Shown here piece after piece: positions 41,638-50,870 of a stretch of DNA of 64,000 nucleotides (positions are counted from its first letter, which is position 1; the number at the start of each line of letters is the position of its first letter). A program made the position numbers and the translations under genes. Source of the DNA: Cyanophora paradoxa (Eukaryota; Glaucocystophyceae; Cyanophorales; Cyanophoraceae); the NCBI GenBank assembly GCA_004431415.1, contig QPMI01000084.1, positions 1 through 64,000 on the forward strand. The letters are read 5' to 3'. The notes under the pieces were generated by a model. The model searched no databases. It was not told the origin of the DNA and saw nothing but the letters and a program-made list of their open reading frames with translations.

Positions 41638-41746
41638 TATCACAGATAACATCTCAGATAATACCTCAGATAATACCTCAGATAATACCTCAGATTATAT
41701 CTCAGATAATACCTCAGATTATATCTCAGATAATACCTCATATATT
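41638..41746. repeat. 12-bp tandem repeats (CTCAGATAATAC type)
   Basis: Eight or so units alternate between CTCAGATAATAC and CTCAGATTATAT, near-perfect in length. They lie between boxes 1 and 2 of element B. Confidence 0.9.
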
Positions 41747-41805
41747 AATTTTAAATTTGCTGGCTTCTGATTGGTTCATGCCACAGAGTAGGGACTTTTC
41801 ATCAA

Positions 41806-41887
41806 ATGCGCCATAAAATGCGCCATAAAATGCGCCATAAAATGCGCCATTAAATGCGCCATTAAATGCGCCATTAAATGCGCCATG
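41806..41887. repeat. 12-bp tandem repeats (AATGCGCCATAA type)
   Basis: Seven consecutive units: three end in ATAA, three in ATTA and the last in ATGA. Different sequence but the same period as the neighbouring array. Confidence 0.9.
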
Positions 41888-42130
41888 AAAACCCGGGGAA
41901 TAAACCATAGTAGGGTATATGATCTCACGGTTCAAGTTTCGCTCACGTTTCACCGAAATTTCGGTAAATCGATTATCGGCATCTTCAAACGCTTGTATCT
42001 CATCACCAGATTATGATCTCGCAACGTTTTGCATAGCGTTTTGAAGCGCTTGTTAAGCTCTACACAACTACGTAATCATCGTATTATTTCAAGCTACCTT
42101 GTCATACAATATTTCTCACAAATCGTCCTT

Positions 42131-42889
42131 TCACACACTGATTGTGGTCATTTCTCGTTGGATCCGAGCCATCTGACCCCTTTTAATTGCTTTTCTCTTC
42201 ACAAACTTCTTAAAGCCCTTCATATCATCATCTGTTAGTACTGCTCTATCAGTATAGGTCTTGATATCATAACCTTGCAGGCTAGCTATGACAGTTTGGT
42301 AATTATAACCCCATAGTCTATGCAATTCCTTGTAGGTCTTCTTATCCAAACCACCATTGTACTCATCAAAGGCGCAATTGAACTCTTTCTCGTTCCCAAG
42401 AATATTGAAAAATACAACGAACTCCACATTGCGACGAATGGTAGTAGAAATAGAACACAAACGCTGAACATTAAAGATTACCGAGATTGAATAATGTCTT
42501 CCACTCGTTACTAATTTAGATAACACAGCCGAATTATGCATATCCAAATTTGAACCTATCATGTCATCGAGTATGATAACTAGGTTATTTCGCTTTTCGT
42601 TATTCTCAATTCGTTTCTTTTGCATACTGATCAATCTCAAAACAATGTTATCATCCCACTCTTCATAGATGTTATCGGGATGGGTGATGTCATTGAATTG
42701 TCCAGTAAAAGCTGTTGAACTAAATATAACGATTTGATTGATCTTGTCACGAAGCTCGTAAAGTAAGTATTTTGTGAACATTGTCTTACCTGTATTGGAG
42801 CGACCAACATTCAAAATTCTTGTCGGGATTCGAACCGTCTTACTCGGATCGAACTCCGGAATATCATCAAGATTTACTGTGTTATCCAT
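42131..42889 (-). CDS. FtsK/HerA-type genome-packaging ATPase (element B)
   Basis: Intact, 252 residues, starting MDNTVNLDDIPEFDPSKTVR. Walker A is NVGRSNTGKTMF (about residues 28-39) and Walker B is NLVIILDDMIGS. It aligns with element A's ATPase (DLNEFDP, then LxVGxTGxGK, LLIILDD, TSGRH and NxEFVVFFNILGNEKEF-like blocks). This A32-like ATPase pumps DNA into preformed capsids. It lies immediately downstream of the capsid gene on the same strand, a conserved pairing in these viruses. Confidence 0.93.
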   Translation of the reverse strand: MDNTVNLDDIPEFDPSKTVRIPTRILNVGRSNTGKTMFTKYLLYELRDKINQIVIFSSTAFTGQFNDITHPDNIYEEWDDNIVLRLISMQKKRIENNEKRNNLVIILDDMIGSNLDMHNSAVLSKLVTSGRHYSISVIFNVQRLCSISTTIRRNVEFVVFFNILGNEKEFNCAFDEYNGGLDKKTYKELHRLWGYNYQTVIASLQGYDIKTYTDRAVLTDDDMKGFKKFVKRKAIKRGQMARIQREMTTISV

Positions 42890-42969
42890 TACAGTAATAA
42901 GATAAAAAACAAAATAAAGTACACACCTACAAATAATTGCGCTTCCTACACTAACAAAAGAAAAGAACT

Positions 42970-44196
42970 TTAGAAGTTCGAGACTTTCAGGGTAGAGATG
43001 TTGTAGCCATTAAGTACCATAACATTGTGTCGGAGGGCATAGATATCAACCTGAACAGGAGCGGCATCAGTGCATCCGGAAACAGTGAGATCCATGTAAC
43101 TCGAGCTGCTGTTGAAGAAATCCTGGTAACCCATAACCGAGTTCCGAAGCGAATCTTTTCCAGACTTGGAAAGAACAATTCCGTAAACATTTCCAGACTC
43201 GAATCCGTACGTGGTATTGCCCACAGTAACACCCTTGTAGTGAGAAGGAATGTGATTGACAGCAGAGAGGAAACCGGAAATGGGTTTGTTAGATATATCC
43301 AGGGAGCGATTGTTGTGGAAGATCTGGAACTGATCAATCTTAACAGCAGATTCATGACCGCAGAAATCCGAGTGAGTGTAGGTGTTAAGTTTGTTCACCT
43401 CTCGAACAGTCATCAGAATCGAGTGAACCAGACCAGAAACATTAGCGAGTGTAACCTCAACCGATTCACCAGCATCAGCGGTTTTGAGCGCTCGGGTCTT
43501 CTTGTGAATGACCTCTGTGATCGGGATGCGAATGCCACCTTGTTCGTTCGCCATTTTAAGGAGTGTCTCAGCCTCAGCCGAAGCAATGTTTACGAATTGG
43601 CAGATCAGAGAGCAATCCGCAAAGGTTACAGATCCACCAGCCGGAACTTGGACAATCGCAGCATCACGGAAATCAACCTCGATTGTTGGCATATCGGCTA
43701 GCGTACATAATGGGAAATAAGCTTCTTCCCAGAAAGCAGCGGGGATTCTAACGATGTATTCCATTGCTTCATCTGTGCTTTCACGATCTGTCTCTTTGAA
43801 GTAACCGAGAGAAGCATACATGCTGCTCATGGTAGCGTGATCATTATCGACCAGGGCGTTTACAGTGATCCAATCACCAGGGATAATATACTTGAAACCA
43901 CCATGAACGAAACGGACCTCATTAATAAAAGAAGAACCACCATTGGGGAGGGTGCAGGCTACACCACCACCAGTGGCAATCTTGAAATAGAGCGAAACAC
44001 CAGCAAGGAGTTGCTTGCGAGGTAGATCAAAGTAAGCGGTATTCTTGAAGCCAAAAGTGTTGCCCCGGGGACGAACTTGCTCGAGGAATGGTTTGTATTT
44101 GGGGTTGGTTCCGATTTGGAGACCAGGGGAAAGATAAATTTGATCGGAACCGGGAGTTACGAGGAGTTCCTTCAGGGTAGTTCCAGTGAGTGCCAT
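42970..44196 (-). CDS. Major capsid protein, double-jelly-roll type (element B)
   Basis: Intact, 408 residues, starting MALTGTTLKELLVTPGSDQI. Strand-rich sequence includes FDLPRKQLLAGVSLYFKI, SFINEVRFVHGG and, in the second half, VSGLVHSILMTVREVNKLNT, followed by a C-terminus with MVLNGYNISTLKVSNF. It shares order and motifs with element A's capsid protein: a YLPR/DLPR strand, SGLV followed by VREVN/IRDEN, GHES/GHST, and NxLVMNxxG/VMVLNGYN at the end. Proteins of this group form pseudo-hexameric trimers of icosahedral capsids. It is divergent from the penton gene with 52 bp between starts. Confidence 0.88.
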   Translation of the reverse strand: MALTGTTLKELLVTPGSDQIYLSPGLQIGTNPKYKPFLEQVRPRGNTFGFKNTAYFDLPRKQLLAGVSLYFKIATGGGVACTLPNGGSSFINEVRFVHGGFKYIIPGDWITVNALVDNDHATMSSMYASLGYFKETDRESTDEAMEYIVRIPAAFWEEAYFPLCTLADMPTIEVDFRDAAIVQVPAGGSVTFADCSLICQFVNIASAEAETLLKMANEQGGIRIPITEVIHKKTRALKTADAGESVEVTLANVSGLVHSILMTVREVNKLNTYTHSDFCGHESAVKIDQFQIFHNNRSLDISNKPISGFLSAVNHIPSHYKGVTVGNTTYGFESGNVYGIVLSKSGKDSLRNSVMGYQDFFNSSSSYMDLTVSGCTDAAPVQVDIYALRHNVMVLNGYNISTLKVSNF

Positions 44197-44248
44197 CTCT
44201 TATGTTTAAAATACCAAAAGAAATTTTTAAAATGCTTTATTAAACAGA

Positions 44249-45136
44249 ATGACGCGTTACTATCTCAATATTGATTCCAGGGACCGATCGGATGGAACCC
44301 CAACTAATTTCACATACAGACTCCCTTATGCGATCCAAAAGGTCAGAGCCTGTCGAGTAACGAACTTTGAGATGTTTCACAATCTTTACAACCTCTCTGA
44401 AGTAGGAACCCTCACCACACAAACACTCGATAATGCTGGGAACCCAAAGAATAGAAACAACGAAGTCCTCCGAGGTGCATATACACCGGATTCACTGGTG
44501 AATTATCTGATCGCTCGCATTGGATCCCAGCCCTATAATCAAGCGGGTGGCGGAACTTACACTCGCCATTTCTATGTAACCTATGATCCCACAACATTGC
44601 TTCTAAGGTTCATGTGTGAGGTTCCATTCTCAATCACTATGAACACTCAACTCTTAGCCAATTTCTGTGGTTTTGAAAATGCTAACACACTGTACCAATC
44701 GAGTCCTCTATCATCTAATGTCACAGTTGGAGCCTTTACTTATGCTCACTACATTGATAGTGAAATGCCATTAGATCTACTATTTAATTCCTATTTGCTT
44801 CTTCATGTTGATCCACTGAAAGGAAGATATGTGAGCAATAACAAACGAGATAACAATGCTATCGCGAAAATTGAGATTGACCAAACGGTTGGCAGTCTAT
44901 TAAAATATGATTCATCGAATAATTCCATGATCGTTCACGAGCAGAATGGCTTGGTTGAGGTTGAGACTCTAGATGTGAGACTTTCTTACTGGAATGGAGC
45001 CACAGCAGACATTACTACCGACTGGTCGATGACTCTTGAACTGATTACTGAAGATGATAAAGATCTGACGAAAAAAGCATTGAAGAATGTCATAAAAGAG
45101 TTGGAGGGACTCTACCTGCCGTTCTCACGGTCATAG
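44249..45136 (+). CDS. Penton / minor capsid protein (element B)
   Basis: Intact, 295 residues. The N-terminus MTRYYLNIDSRDRSDGTPTN matches a signature shared with two element A genes (xxNIDSxxRSxGxxxxYxxxL), found in penton-like proteins of Polinton-like viruses and virophages. Downstream features are LLRFMCEVPFSITMNTQ and FCGFENAN. Single-jelly-roll pentons close the vertices of the capsid. It sits head to head with the capsid gene and is followed 36 bp later by the basic protein gene on the same strand. Confidence 0.82.
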   Translation: MTRYYLNIDSRDRSDGTPTNFTYRLPYAIQKVRACRVTNFEMFHNLYNLSEVGTLTTQTLDNAGNPKNRNNEVLRGAYTPDSLVNYLIARIGSQPYNQAGGGTYTRHFYVTYDPTTLLLRFMCEVPFSITMNTQLLANFCGFENANTLYQSSPLSSNVTVGAFTYAHYIDSEMPLDLLFNSYLLLHVDPLKGRYVSNNKRDNNAIAKIEIDQTVGSLLKYDSSNNSMIVHEQNGLVEVETLDVRLSYWNGATADITTDWSMTLELITEDDKDLTKKALKNVIKELEGLYLPFSRS

Positions 45137-45172
45137 GAAATACTGTAGAATAAATTTGTTTCAATATTACAA

Positions 45173-45934
45173 ATGGCTCGCAAGACTCAACCCAAGAATT
45201 TCTTAGCCAAACCAGCCGCTGAAGCGGATGTTGGCAATGGTGAGAATGGAAGGAACTGGTATAAGAAATCGAAAGGACTCGCTGCATACGGAACTGGTGA
45301 CCTCGAAAAGGAAGTCCATAAAGAACGAAACCAATTCACCCAAGCCACTACGAAAAACAGTAATGATGATAATGCCCTTGTTGACCAAGTCCCACTGAAC
45401 CGCATGCCCGGAGCCAAACGAGGAATCAAGAAAGGACAGTTCAAATCATCCACAAAGGACAAGGTTGCCTCATCATCGACACTGCTGAAACTGCTTGATG
45501 GTGGTGAGCGACTCTACTCAACCTATTCCGAGAAAGACCATCGCAACCGCTACTTTATTCGTTCAACCACTGGTGGACTGAAATCTGTAACATATCAGTA
45601 TGCTAAGAGTCTTGTTGATGGTATTGCAGCAGAGACCAAAAACGAAAACAAGATCAAGGAACAGCCAATCACAAAGGAAAAGGTTGAGAAGAAACCAGAA
45701 GTAACCCATGAAGTTATTCCCGAACCTGTTCATGTGGCAAAAGACTCACCTACAGAATTGATTGCAAAGACCATTGAGTATCAAGACTCCAACAAAACGG
45801 ATTTGCCGGTTCTCAATAAGTCGATCCTTCGGGTTGCCACTTCGCAGGCTGATCCAGTCAACTCGATTCCAAATGCTGCCCCAATGGTCTCTGGATTCGC
45901 CAAGCTTGGTATAAGACCCGGTTATCGCCGTTAA
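45173..45934 (+). CDS. Basic virion-associated-like protein (unrecognised)
   Basis: Intact, 253 residues, rich in Lys, starting MARKTQPKNFLAKPAAEADV. A folded middle (LLKLLDGGERLYSTYSEKDH) lies between disordered charged parts. The tail MVSGFAKLGIRPGYRR ends in basic residues, as does the element A protein at 55239-55910. Position behind the penton gene and composition suggest a minor virion or DNA-condensing protein, but no family is recognised. A capsid-protease role is unlikely because no catalytic triad is visible. Confidence 0.7.
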   Translation: MARKTQPKNFLAKPAAEADVGNGENGRNWYKKSKGLAAYGTGDLEKEVHKERNQFTQATTKNSNDDNALVDQVPLNRMPGAKRGIKKGQFKSSTKDKVASSSTLLKLLDGGERLYSTYSEKDHRNRYFIRSTTGGLKSVTYQYAKSLVDGIAAETKNENKIKEQPITKEKVEKKPEVTHEVIPEPVHVAKDSPTELIAKTIEYQDSNKTDLPVLNKSILRVATSQADPVNSIPNAAPMVSGFAKLGIRPGYRR

Positions 45935-45937
45935 GGA

Positions 45938-46147
45938 TCAATCTGAATAATATAATTTCTCAAACATTGTTAGCGCTACGTAACCAATCCTATCCCGTAG
46001 GCTCAAAACTTCTTCATTTTTATGGAGGCGTTGTAGAGCGAAGTGAAATATCCATAGGTAAATCACTTTAATCACCTGTTCTACCGGTTCAGTGGTAGAA
46101 ACTTGCAGCCGACAAGTGAACCTTCTGGGTATCGGTGGCTTTATCAT
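45938..46147 (-). CDS. Small convergent ORF (uncertain)
   Basis: 69 residues (MIKPPIPRRFTCRLQVSTTE through VIKVIYLWIFHFALQRL), stopping 4 bases from the end of the basic protein gene. It includes a hydrophobic stretch that could insert in a membrane. No homologue in element A is seen, so it may be spurious. Confidence 0.3.
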   Translation of the reverse strand: MIKPPIPRRFTCRLQVSTTEPVEQVIKVIYLWIFHFALQRLHKNEEVLSLRDRIGYVALTMFEKLYYSD

Positions 46148-46282
46148 TTTTCCAGCATCTTCTTTCGTACTGGATGCTCTGCAATCGGGACCAAAATTTG
46201 ACAGGAGTTTATTCGCTATATACAGACAGAAAAACTACTTAAAGATTTCTTAACATATATTAAGAGAGTAGAAAAGGACAAC

Positions 46283-46540
46283 ATGCCAATCAGTGAGGCT
46301 CAGAAGCGTGCTACTTATCGTTATCGTAAAACTGAAAAAGGTCAGGAATATTTGAAAAAGTACAATGCCAGATTTGCAAAGCAAATGCGTGACTTATACC
46401 ATACTGATGAGTGTTACAGAGCCATGAAGATCGTTGAGAGTTCCCAGCGTCTCTATGCTTCCAATGCAGTCTGCTTTGTGAAGTATCTCTATGGTGTCCC
46501 GTATTCTAACCGTGGTCGCAAATCGAAATATCTCTGTTAA
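46283..46540 (+). CDS. Small basic protein with GR-x-x-KY tail (element B)
   Basis: Intact, 85 residues. It contains a helical Tyr/Arg/Lys region (RATYRYRKTEKGQEYLKKYN) and RDLYHTDECYRAMKIVESSQ, ending NRGRKSKYLC. The element A protein at 54244-54474 has the same plan (RNRYNEDPEYREFKKKMALE, ending KRGRPRKY), so the two are likely homologues. The AT-hook-like GRPRK/GRKSK tail suggests DNA binding. It stands alone before the polymerase gene with about 130 bp of upstream sequence after a gene-free stretch. Confidence 0.7.
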   Translation: MPISEAQKRATYRYRKTEKGQEYLKKYNARFAKQMRDLYHTDECYRAMKIVESSQRLYASNAVCFVKYLYGVPYSNRGRKSKYLC

Positions 46541-46781
46541 TCGTTTTTCTCAGCGCGATCTGCTCTGAGAAACCCGTGGGAAACGCGCTGGAACCACAAA
46601 TATAATCATTCTGTTATTTTTAGAGTTCGATGATCGAGCCAACCCTTTGTTATTTTTATGAATGCCCTCGACTAAATTTATTTTGTTGGAGACTTTTGGT
46701 TTTGTCGGTAAAATTTGACGCGAGTATAAAAGTATTTAAAGAAAACTTTTGTAGGTATATATTAATAGAGTGAACAAAGAA

Positions 46782-49700
46782 ATGCCTCGACCAAGTAATC
46801 GAATTTCGAAAAATTTGCAGGATGAGATTCTTGGCTACTACATGCAAGCAAAAGTAGAAGACAAATTGACCCGAGAGCAGGATATCTATTTCTTGAGAGA
46901 ATTTACTTTCAAAGCAATTAGAATTCCAAAGTTGATTGATATCAGAGATACACTGAGAGGTATCGTAGAGCCTCGTTTGTATCGCAAGCAGGAGAAGAAG
47001 GAGAAGAGGGCTGAGAGAGCCGCTAAGAATGTTGAGAAGCAAAACAAGAAAGCGGAGCAAGCGAGAGAGCGGAAGCGCTTGACTCCTTTCCAGCAGATGA
47101 TTGCTAACCTCCGTGAGTTTGTTGAAAACTCACCTGGAAACATGGTCACCCTGAATGTGAGACTCTTCCGTGAGTTGCAAGAGGGAGAACAAGCCCCTGC
47201 AAATGCAAACAGGGTCACTGAGAATGGTGTGACCTACATTGAATCGAAGAGGCTTCGGAACAATCGCCCCTTTGGTATCCAGTGTACCAAGGCAGCTTTT
47301 CTGAATGCTCTCGGTCTGGTTCAATCCACCTTCAATACGTTCCCATGTGTTGAGGGGACTGTCATTGCTGAATTTATTGCAGCAGTTATTGAGTTTAACT
47401 CGACCAATCAAGATTTCCGCTACCTAAAACTAATTGAGCAAGATACCTACCCCGATATTATGACAATTGAAAGAGTCATCACGACAGATAATGAAGAATA
47501 CATCCCAAGAAATGAACAAGTCCTCAGAGACAATACAAACGCTCCAATGATTATTTCGAATTTCATTAAAAACGAAGGGAACCCCCAAGCCACCACATTC
47601 AAGGAAATGTTCTTGAAAGGTGATTCATTCAAGGTTGGGAAGTGTGTTTTCGATGTCCTCATCAAATGGTTTGGAGGAGCGTTTGAGAAGGCTAAGACCA
47701 AAGGGAAATACAAGCGAATCGATTGGTCTTACAACGGACTCTTTAAGATGGTGAATGGGCGAGACCCTGTTGAAGGAGATGATTGGGGCATTTCTTTCAA
47801 GTCCATTTCGGAGAAGGTTCTTGACCCACTGCGCCTAGGCATGGTTACAATTGGAAAGGACGACAGAACCCCTGTCCCTGAACTGACTTTCCTGCCCAAG
47901 ACCAGGAACACACACTTGACCCCTTCTGTTGCATATGTGAAGATTGAGAATGGTCACATGTATTTGTTAAATCACAATATTAAGGCTCTCACACAGTCCT
48001 TCAATGGCTCCAAGCCAAAAGATACCAATGTTCCACTCAGTTCTCGTTACAAGATTATAAAGCAAAGAAGGTTCAAGGAGTTTGCCACAAATCCCGATGA
48101 CATTCTGAGAATTGTCAGGTCTGACAATCCAAAGAACCAATCGAGCATTCGAATCTGCTATGGTGGTTCACTGGATGAACTACTCAGAGAGTTCATTGTG
48201 GTGCATAATTATCAGGTCCAACCTGGGTTCTCCCAAATCGGAAAGGCAACCCATATTCGTTTCACTATTGACGATAAGGATGTTGTCGTGACCCCACCTG
48301 GTAACGATACAGATGTGGAAACAGCTTTCGAGATTAGCTTCAAGAATGCTGAGTACAGAGATAAATTCGAGAAACTAAATCTGGATATGTATAGGTCTCT
48401 AATCAACACTTCCAACAAGAGTACTTACAATGAGCAAACCATAAATGCATTCAAGAATGGAGTGCAGACTGCCCTTCGTGGTCTCTTTGATGTGGATGAG
48501 GAGACCTTTGATGAAATTCGCTATAACACAGATATTTACGAGTTCGATATGTGCAAAGCATACCCTTACATTGTAGCCTTGATGATCAAATTCGTTCCTG
48601 TTCTCAGCAAGTTCGATGTCTTCAAGAGTGTGACAATCACAGATGCAGAGCAAATCGAGGAATACAGCTTCTATTACGTGAAACTGGACGACAAATACTT
48701 TTTCAAAGCCAAAGACAAGAACGGAAAGGAGTACGAAGCAAACACCTACAACAGATACAAGAGGATGATCATTGATTCCAAGTACAATGTTGTTCCTGGT
48801 TTGGTTCTCAAAAAGCATTTCGAGGATTTCAAGGATGACATCTCCATCAAAGCGGTTCTGCGACCTTACAAACTCATTCCCAACCTTGCAGGCAACACAG
48901 TTGCTCGAATCTTAGATAGCGACCTCGATCCTGTTGATAAGAAGCAGATCTTGGTGAGTGCAATTGGGCAAACTGGAAAGCAACGAAATAGCAGAGTGAA
49001 AACCACCATTTTCCACAACAGAGACGATGCGATCGAGTTCCAGAAACAGAACGGAGGGGAGGTTAAAATTTACCTCTTTGGTGAGACTCTTGCCACTTAT
49101 GAGGAGACAGAGTTCGTTCTGTGTGAGGAAGAGATGACCGAACCCCATATCTACTATGTCAATCAGGTAGCAGAAAAGCAGCTCATTGATGGCTTCATGC
49201 CATTGTACACTACCCTCTTGTCAATTATGAGGATGTGTATGTATGAGAAGTGTGTCGAACTCGCTAAACAGCAGATCCGACCACTCGCTTTGAACACCGA
49301 TTGTGTTTATGGGATCGCTTATGAACCCATTGCCCCAGTGTCATTCGATCGCAATGCCTTTGAGAATATTGGAAAATTCAGTGTGAAATGCTGCCCCAAT
49401 TTTTCTAAAAAGTTTTCAGGTGAGAAGAAAGACCTCGAGGCAAAACGAATTCGTTACGGAAAGTTTGAGAGAGCGACTGACTTTGTGAAAATCGAGAACT
49501 ACAGTTATACCAAACACTCTGTGGTTGATGAGTATGACACAACCGCGATTTGTGATTTGCTGGCTACACAAAAACGATGGGTTCTTCTCGGATCAGTTCC
49601 AGGAGTTGGAAAGACTCACATGACAGTTGAATATGGGAAGCGTTTCAAAAATCCCCTCTATATTGTTCCGACCAACAAGCGAGTGAAGGAAATGAAAGAG

Positions 49701-50870
49701 CAAGGATTGAAAAATGTGAAGACAATCTATGATGCCCTTCATCTCAAAATCGATGAGTCGAACATGGATGAAATCGTAGGAGGGAATGCATCTGGTTTGG
49801 TAGAATTTGATTGCATTGTTATTGATGAGATCTGTCAGTTTAAGATTGGAGAACTGGCAGCCCTGGACCACATCATGAATGAGCAGTTCCCAGATAAGGT
49901 ATACATTGCCACAGGTGACCCGTATCAGAACCCACCCATTCAGGATATGAGTGTTGATCAAGATGAGTATTACCTTGATATCCTCCATCGCCTGTTCCCC
50001 AACGAATTGTTACTCCAAGTGAACAAGCGCCATGAGACTGAGGAAGATCGCAGAAAGGTTGAGCAAATTCGAATTGATTTATTCGAGAAAGGTTTGAGTG
50101 TAAGTGAGGTCCTAGCAAAGTACGGGTTCAAGGTTGTGGACGAATTGGCAAAGACAGATAAAGGCATTGTGTATACAAACCGCAAGGGTGCAGAGGTGAA
50201 CCTAGCCCTTCACAAAATGAACTACGGGGATAATGTTTCCATTTATGCTGGCGGGATCAAAGTTGTTGCAAAGACTCGTATTGCAAAGGGTGGGAAGATA
50301 GTTCATAATGGATTTGTCTACAAGATTGTCAAGCTCTCAAAGGACAGTTTCATTATTGCTGACATTGCCAACAAGAAGGATGAGATTGTTCTCAGCAGGG
50401 ATGCAGTCAAACATTTCGCCCTGGCTTACGCAAACACCTGCCATGTTGTTCAAGGTGATACGATTCGCTGCAAAGGGAACAGGGTAGTCGTGTTCGAAAC
50501 TGGGGCGCCATTTGTTTCAAAGAAGTGGCTATATGTTGCTCTCACTCGAACCACAAGGCTGGATGATGTTGTTATTTACCATGATAATTTCGAAATGGCT
50601 CACTGGAAAGTGTGGAAAAGAGAGAATAACGAGAAGATTTCGACTTACAAGGATCAGGACCGAGCAGCAAACAGACAATTCGATGAGCATGATTACATCA
50701 CATGGGATTGGATCAAGCAGCGATATGGGAAGCAGTATGGGCATTGCCTGCGATGCTACAATGCCATGGACTTTGAAGATATTTCGGTAGATCGAATTAA
50801 TAATGCTGTGGCTCACATTACCAAAAATTGTTTCCTCTCTCATATTAAGTGTAACTGTGCCGCCCAATAA
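46782..50870 (+). CDS. DNA polymerase-SF1 helicase fusion (element B)
   Basis: Intact. The likely start is MPRPSNRISKNLQDEILGYY at 46782 (an upstream in-frame ATG is at 46770). The N-terminal module resembles that of element A's polB, followed by a Lys/Arg/Glu helix. A polymerase-like core has motif A-like FDMCKAYPYIVA near residue 588, a KKQILVSAIGQTGK helix near 720 and motif C-like ALNTDCVYG near 837. The helicase follows: Walker A GSVPGVGKTHM (about 940), Walker B CIVIDEICQF, motif III ATGDPYQNPP, motif IV-like QVNKRHE, and motif VI WLYVALTRTTR. The end has CLRCYNAM and HIKCNC, a possible zinc/HNH-like unit. At about 1362 residues it combines synthesis and unwinding in one chain. Confidence 0.85.
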   Translation: MPRPSNRISKNLQDEILGYYMQAKVEDKLTREQDIYFLREFTFKAIRIPKLIDIRDTLRGIVEPRLYRKQEKKEKRAERAAKNVEKQNKKAEQARERKRLTPFQQMIANLREFVENSPGNMVTLNVRLFRELQEGEQAPANANRVTENGVTYIESKRLRNNRPFGIQCTKAAFLNALGLVQSTFNTFPCVEGTVIAEFIAAVIEFNSTNQDFRYLKLIEQDTYPDIMTIERVITTDNEEYIPRNEQVLRDNTNAPMIISNFIKNEGNPQATTFKEMFLKGDSFKVGKCVFDVLIKWFGGAFEKAKTKGKYKRIDWSYNGLFKMVNGRDPVEGDDWGISFKSISEKVLDPLRLGMVTIGKDDRTPVPELTFLPKTRNTHLTPSVAYVKIENGHMYLLNHNIKALTQSFNGSKPKDTNVPLSSRYKIIKQRRFKEFATNPDDILRIVRSDNPKNQSSIRICYGGSLDELLREFIVVHNYQVQPGFSQIGKATHIRFTIDDKDVVVTPPGNDTDVETAFEISFKNAEYRDKFEKLNLDMYRSLINTSNKSTYNEQTINAFKNGVQTALRGLFDVDEETFDEIRYNTDIYEFDMCKAYPYIVALMIKFVPVLSKFDVFKSVTITDAEQIEEYSFYYVKLDDKYFFKAKDKNGKEYEANTYNRYKRMIIDSKYNVVPGLVLKKHFEDFKDDISIKAVLRPYKLIPNLAGNTVARILDSDLDPVDKKQILVSAIGQTGKQRNSRVKTTIFHNRDDAIEFQKQNGGEVKIYLFGETLATYEETEFVLCEEEMTEPHIYYVNQVAEKQLIDGFMPLYTTLLSIMRMCMYEKCVELAKQQIRPLALNTDCVYGIAYEPIAPVSFDRNAFENIGKFSVKCCPNFSKKFSGEKKDLEAKRIRYGKFERATDFVKIENYSYTKHSVVDEYDTTAICDLLATQKRWVLLGSVPGVGKTHMTVEYGKRFKNPLYIVPTNKRVKEMKEQGLKNVKTIYDALHLKIDESNMDEIVGGNASGLVEFDCIVIDEICQFKIGELAALDHIMNEQFPDKVYIATGDPYQNPPIQDMSVDQDEYYLDILHRLFPNELLLQVNKRHETEEDRRKVEQIRIDLFEKGLSVSEVLAKYGFKVVDELAKTDKGIVYTNRKGAEVNLALHKMNYGDNVSIYAGGIKVVAKTRIAKGGKIVHNGFVYKIVKLSKDSFIIADIANKKDEIVLSRDAVKHFALAYANTCHVVQGDTIRCKGNRVVVFETGAPFVSKKWLYVALTRTTRLDDVVIYHDNFEMAHWKVWKRENNEKISTYKDQDRAANRQFDEHDYITWDWIKQRYGKQYGHCLRCYNAMDFEDISVDRINNAVAHITKNCFLSHIKCNCAAQ

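Larger units (their letters stand above)
41199..42130. other. Non-coding region of element B with boxes and tandem repeats
   Basis: No gene. The order is an AT-rich stretch with ATATAT palindromes, box 1 at 41500-41538 (ACACCGGC, TTATTCGGG, CGGCGAT), about eight copies of a 12-bp unit CTCAGATAATAC at roughly 41,650-41,745, seven copies of AATGCGCCATAA-type 12-bp units at 41,807-41,887, and box 2 at 41985-42009. It lies between the left inverted repeat and the 3-prime end of the ATPase gene. A replication-origin or regulatory role is an inference from its repeats. Confidence 0.7.

Noticed and set aside
43027-43701. 224-residue plus-strand frame inside the element B capsid gene
   Set aside because: It lies antisense to a conserved capsid protein and has no start context or motif of its own.
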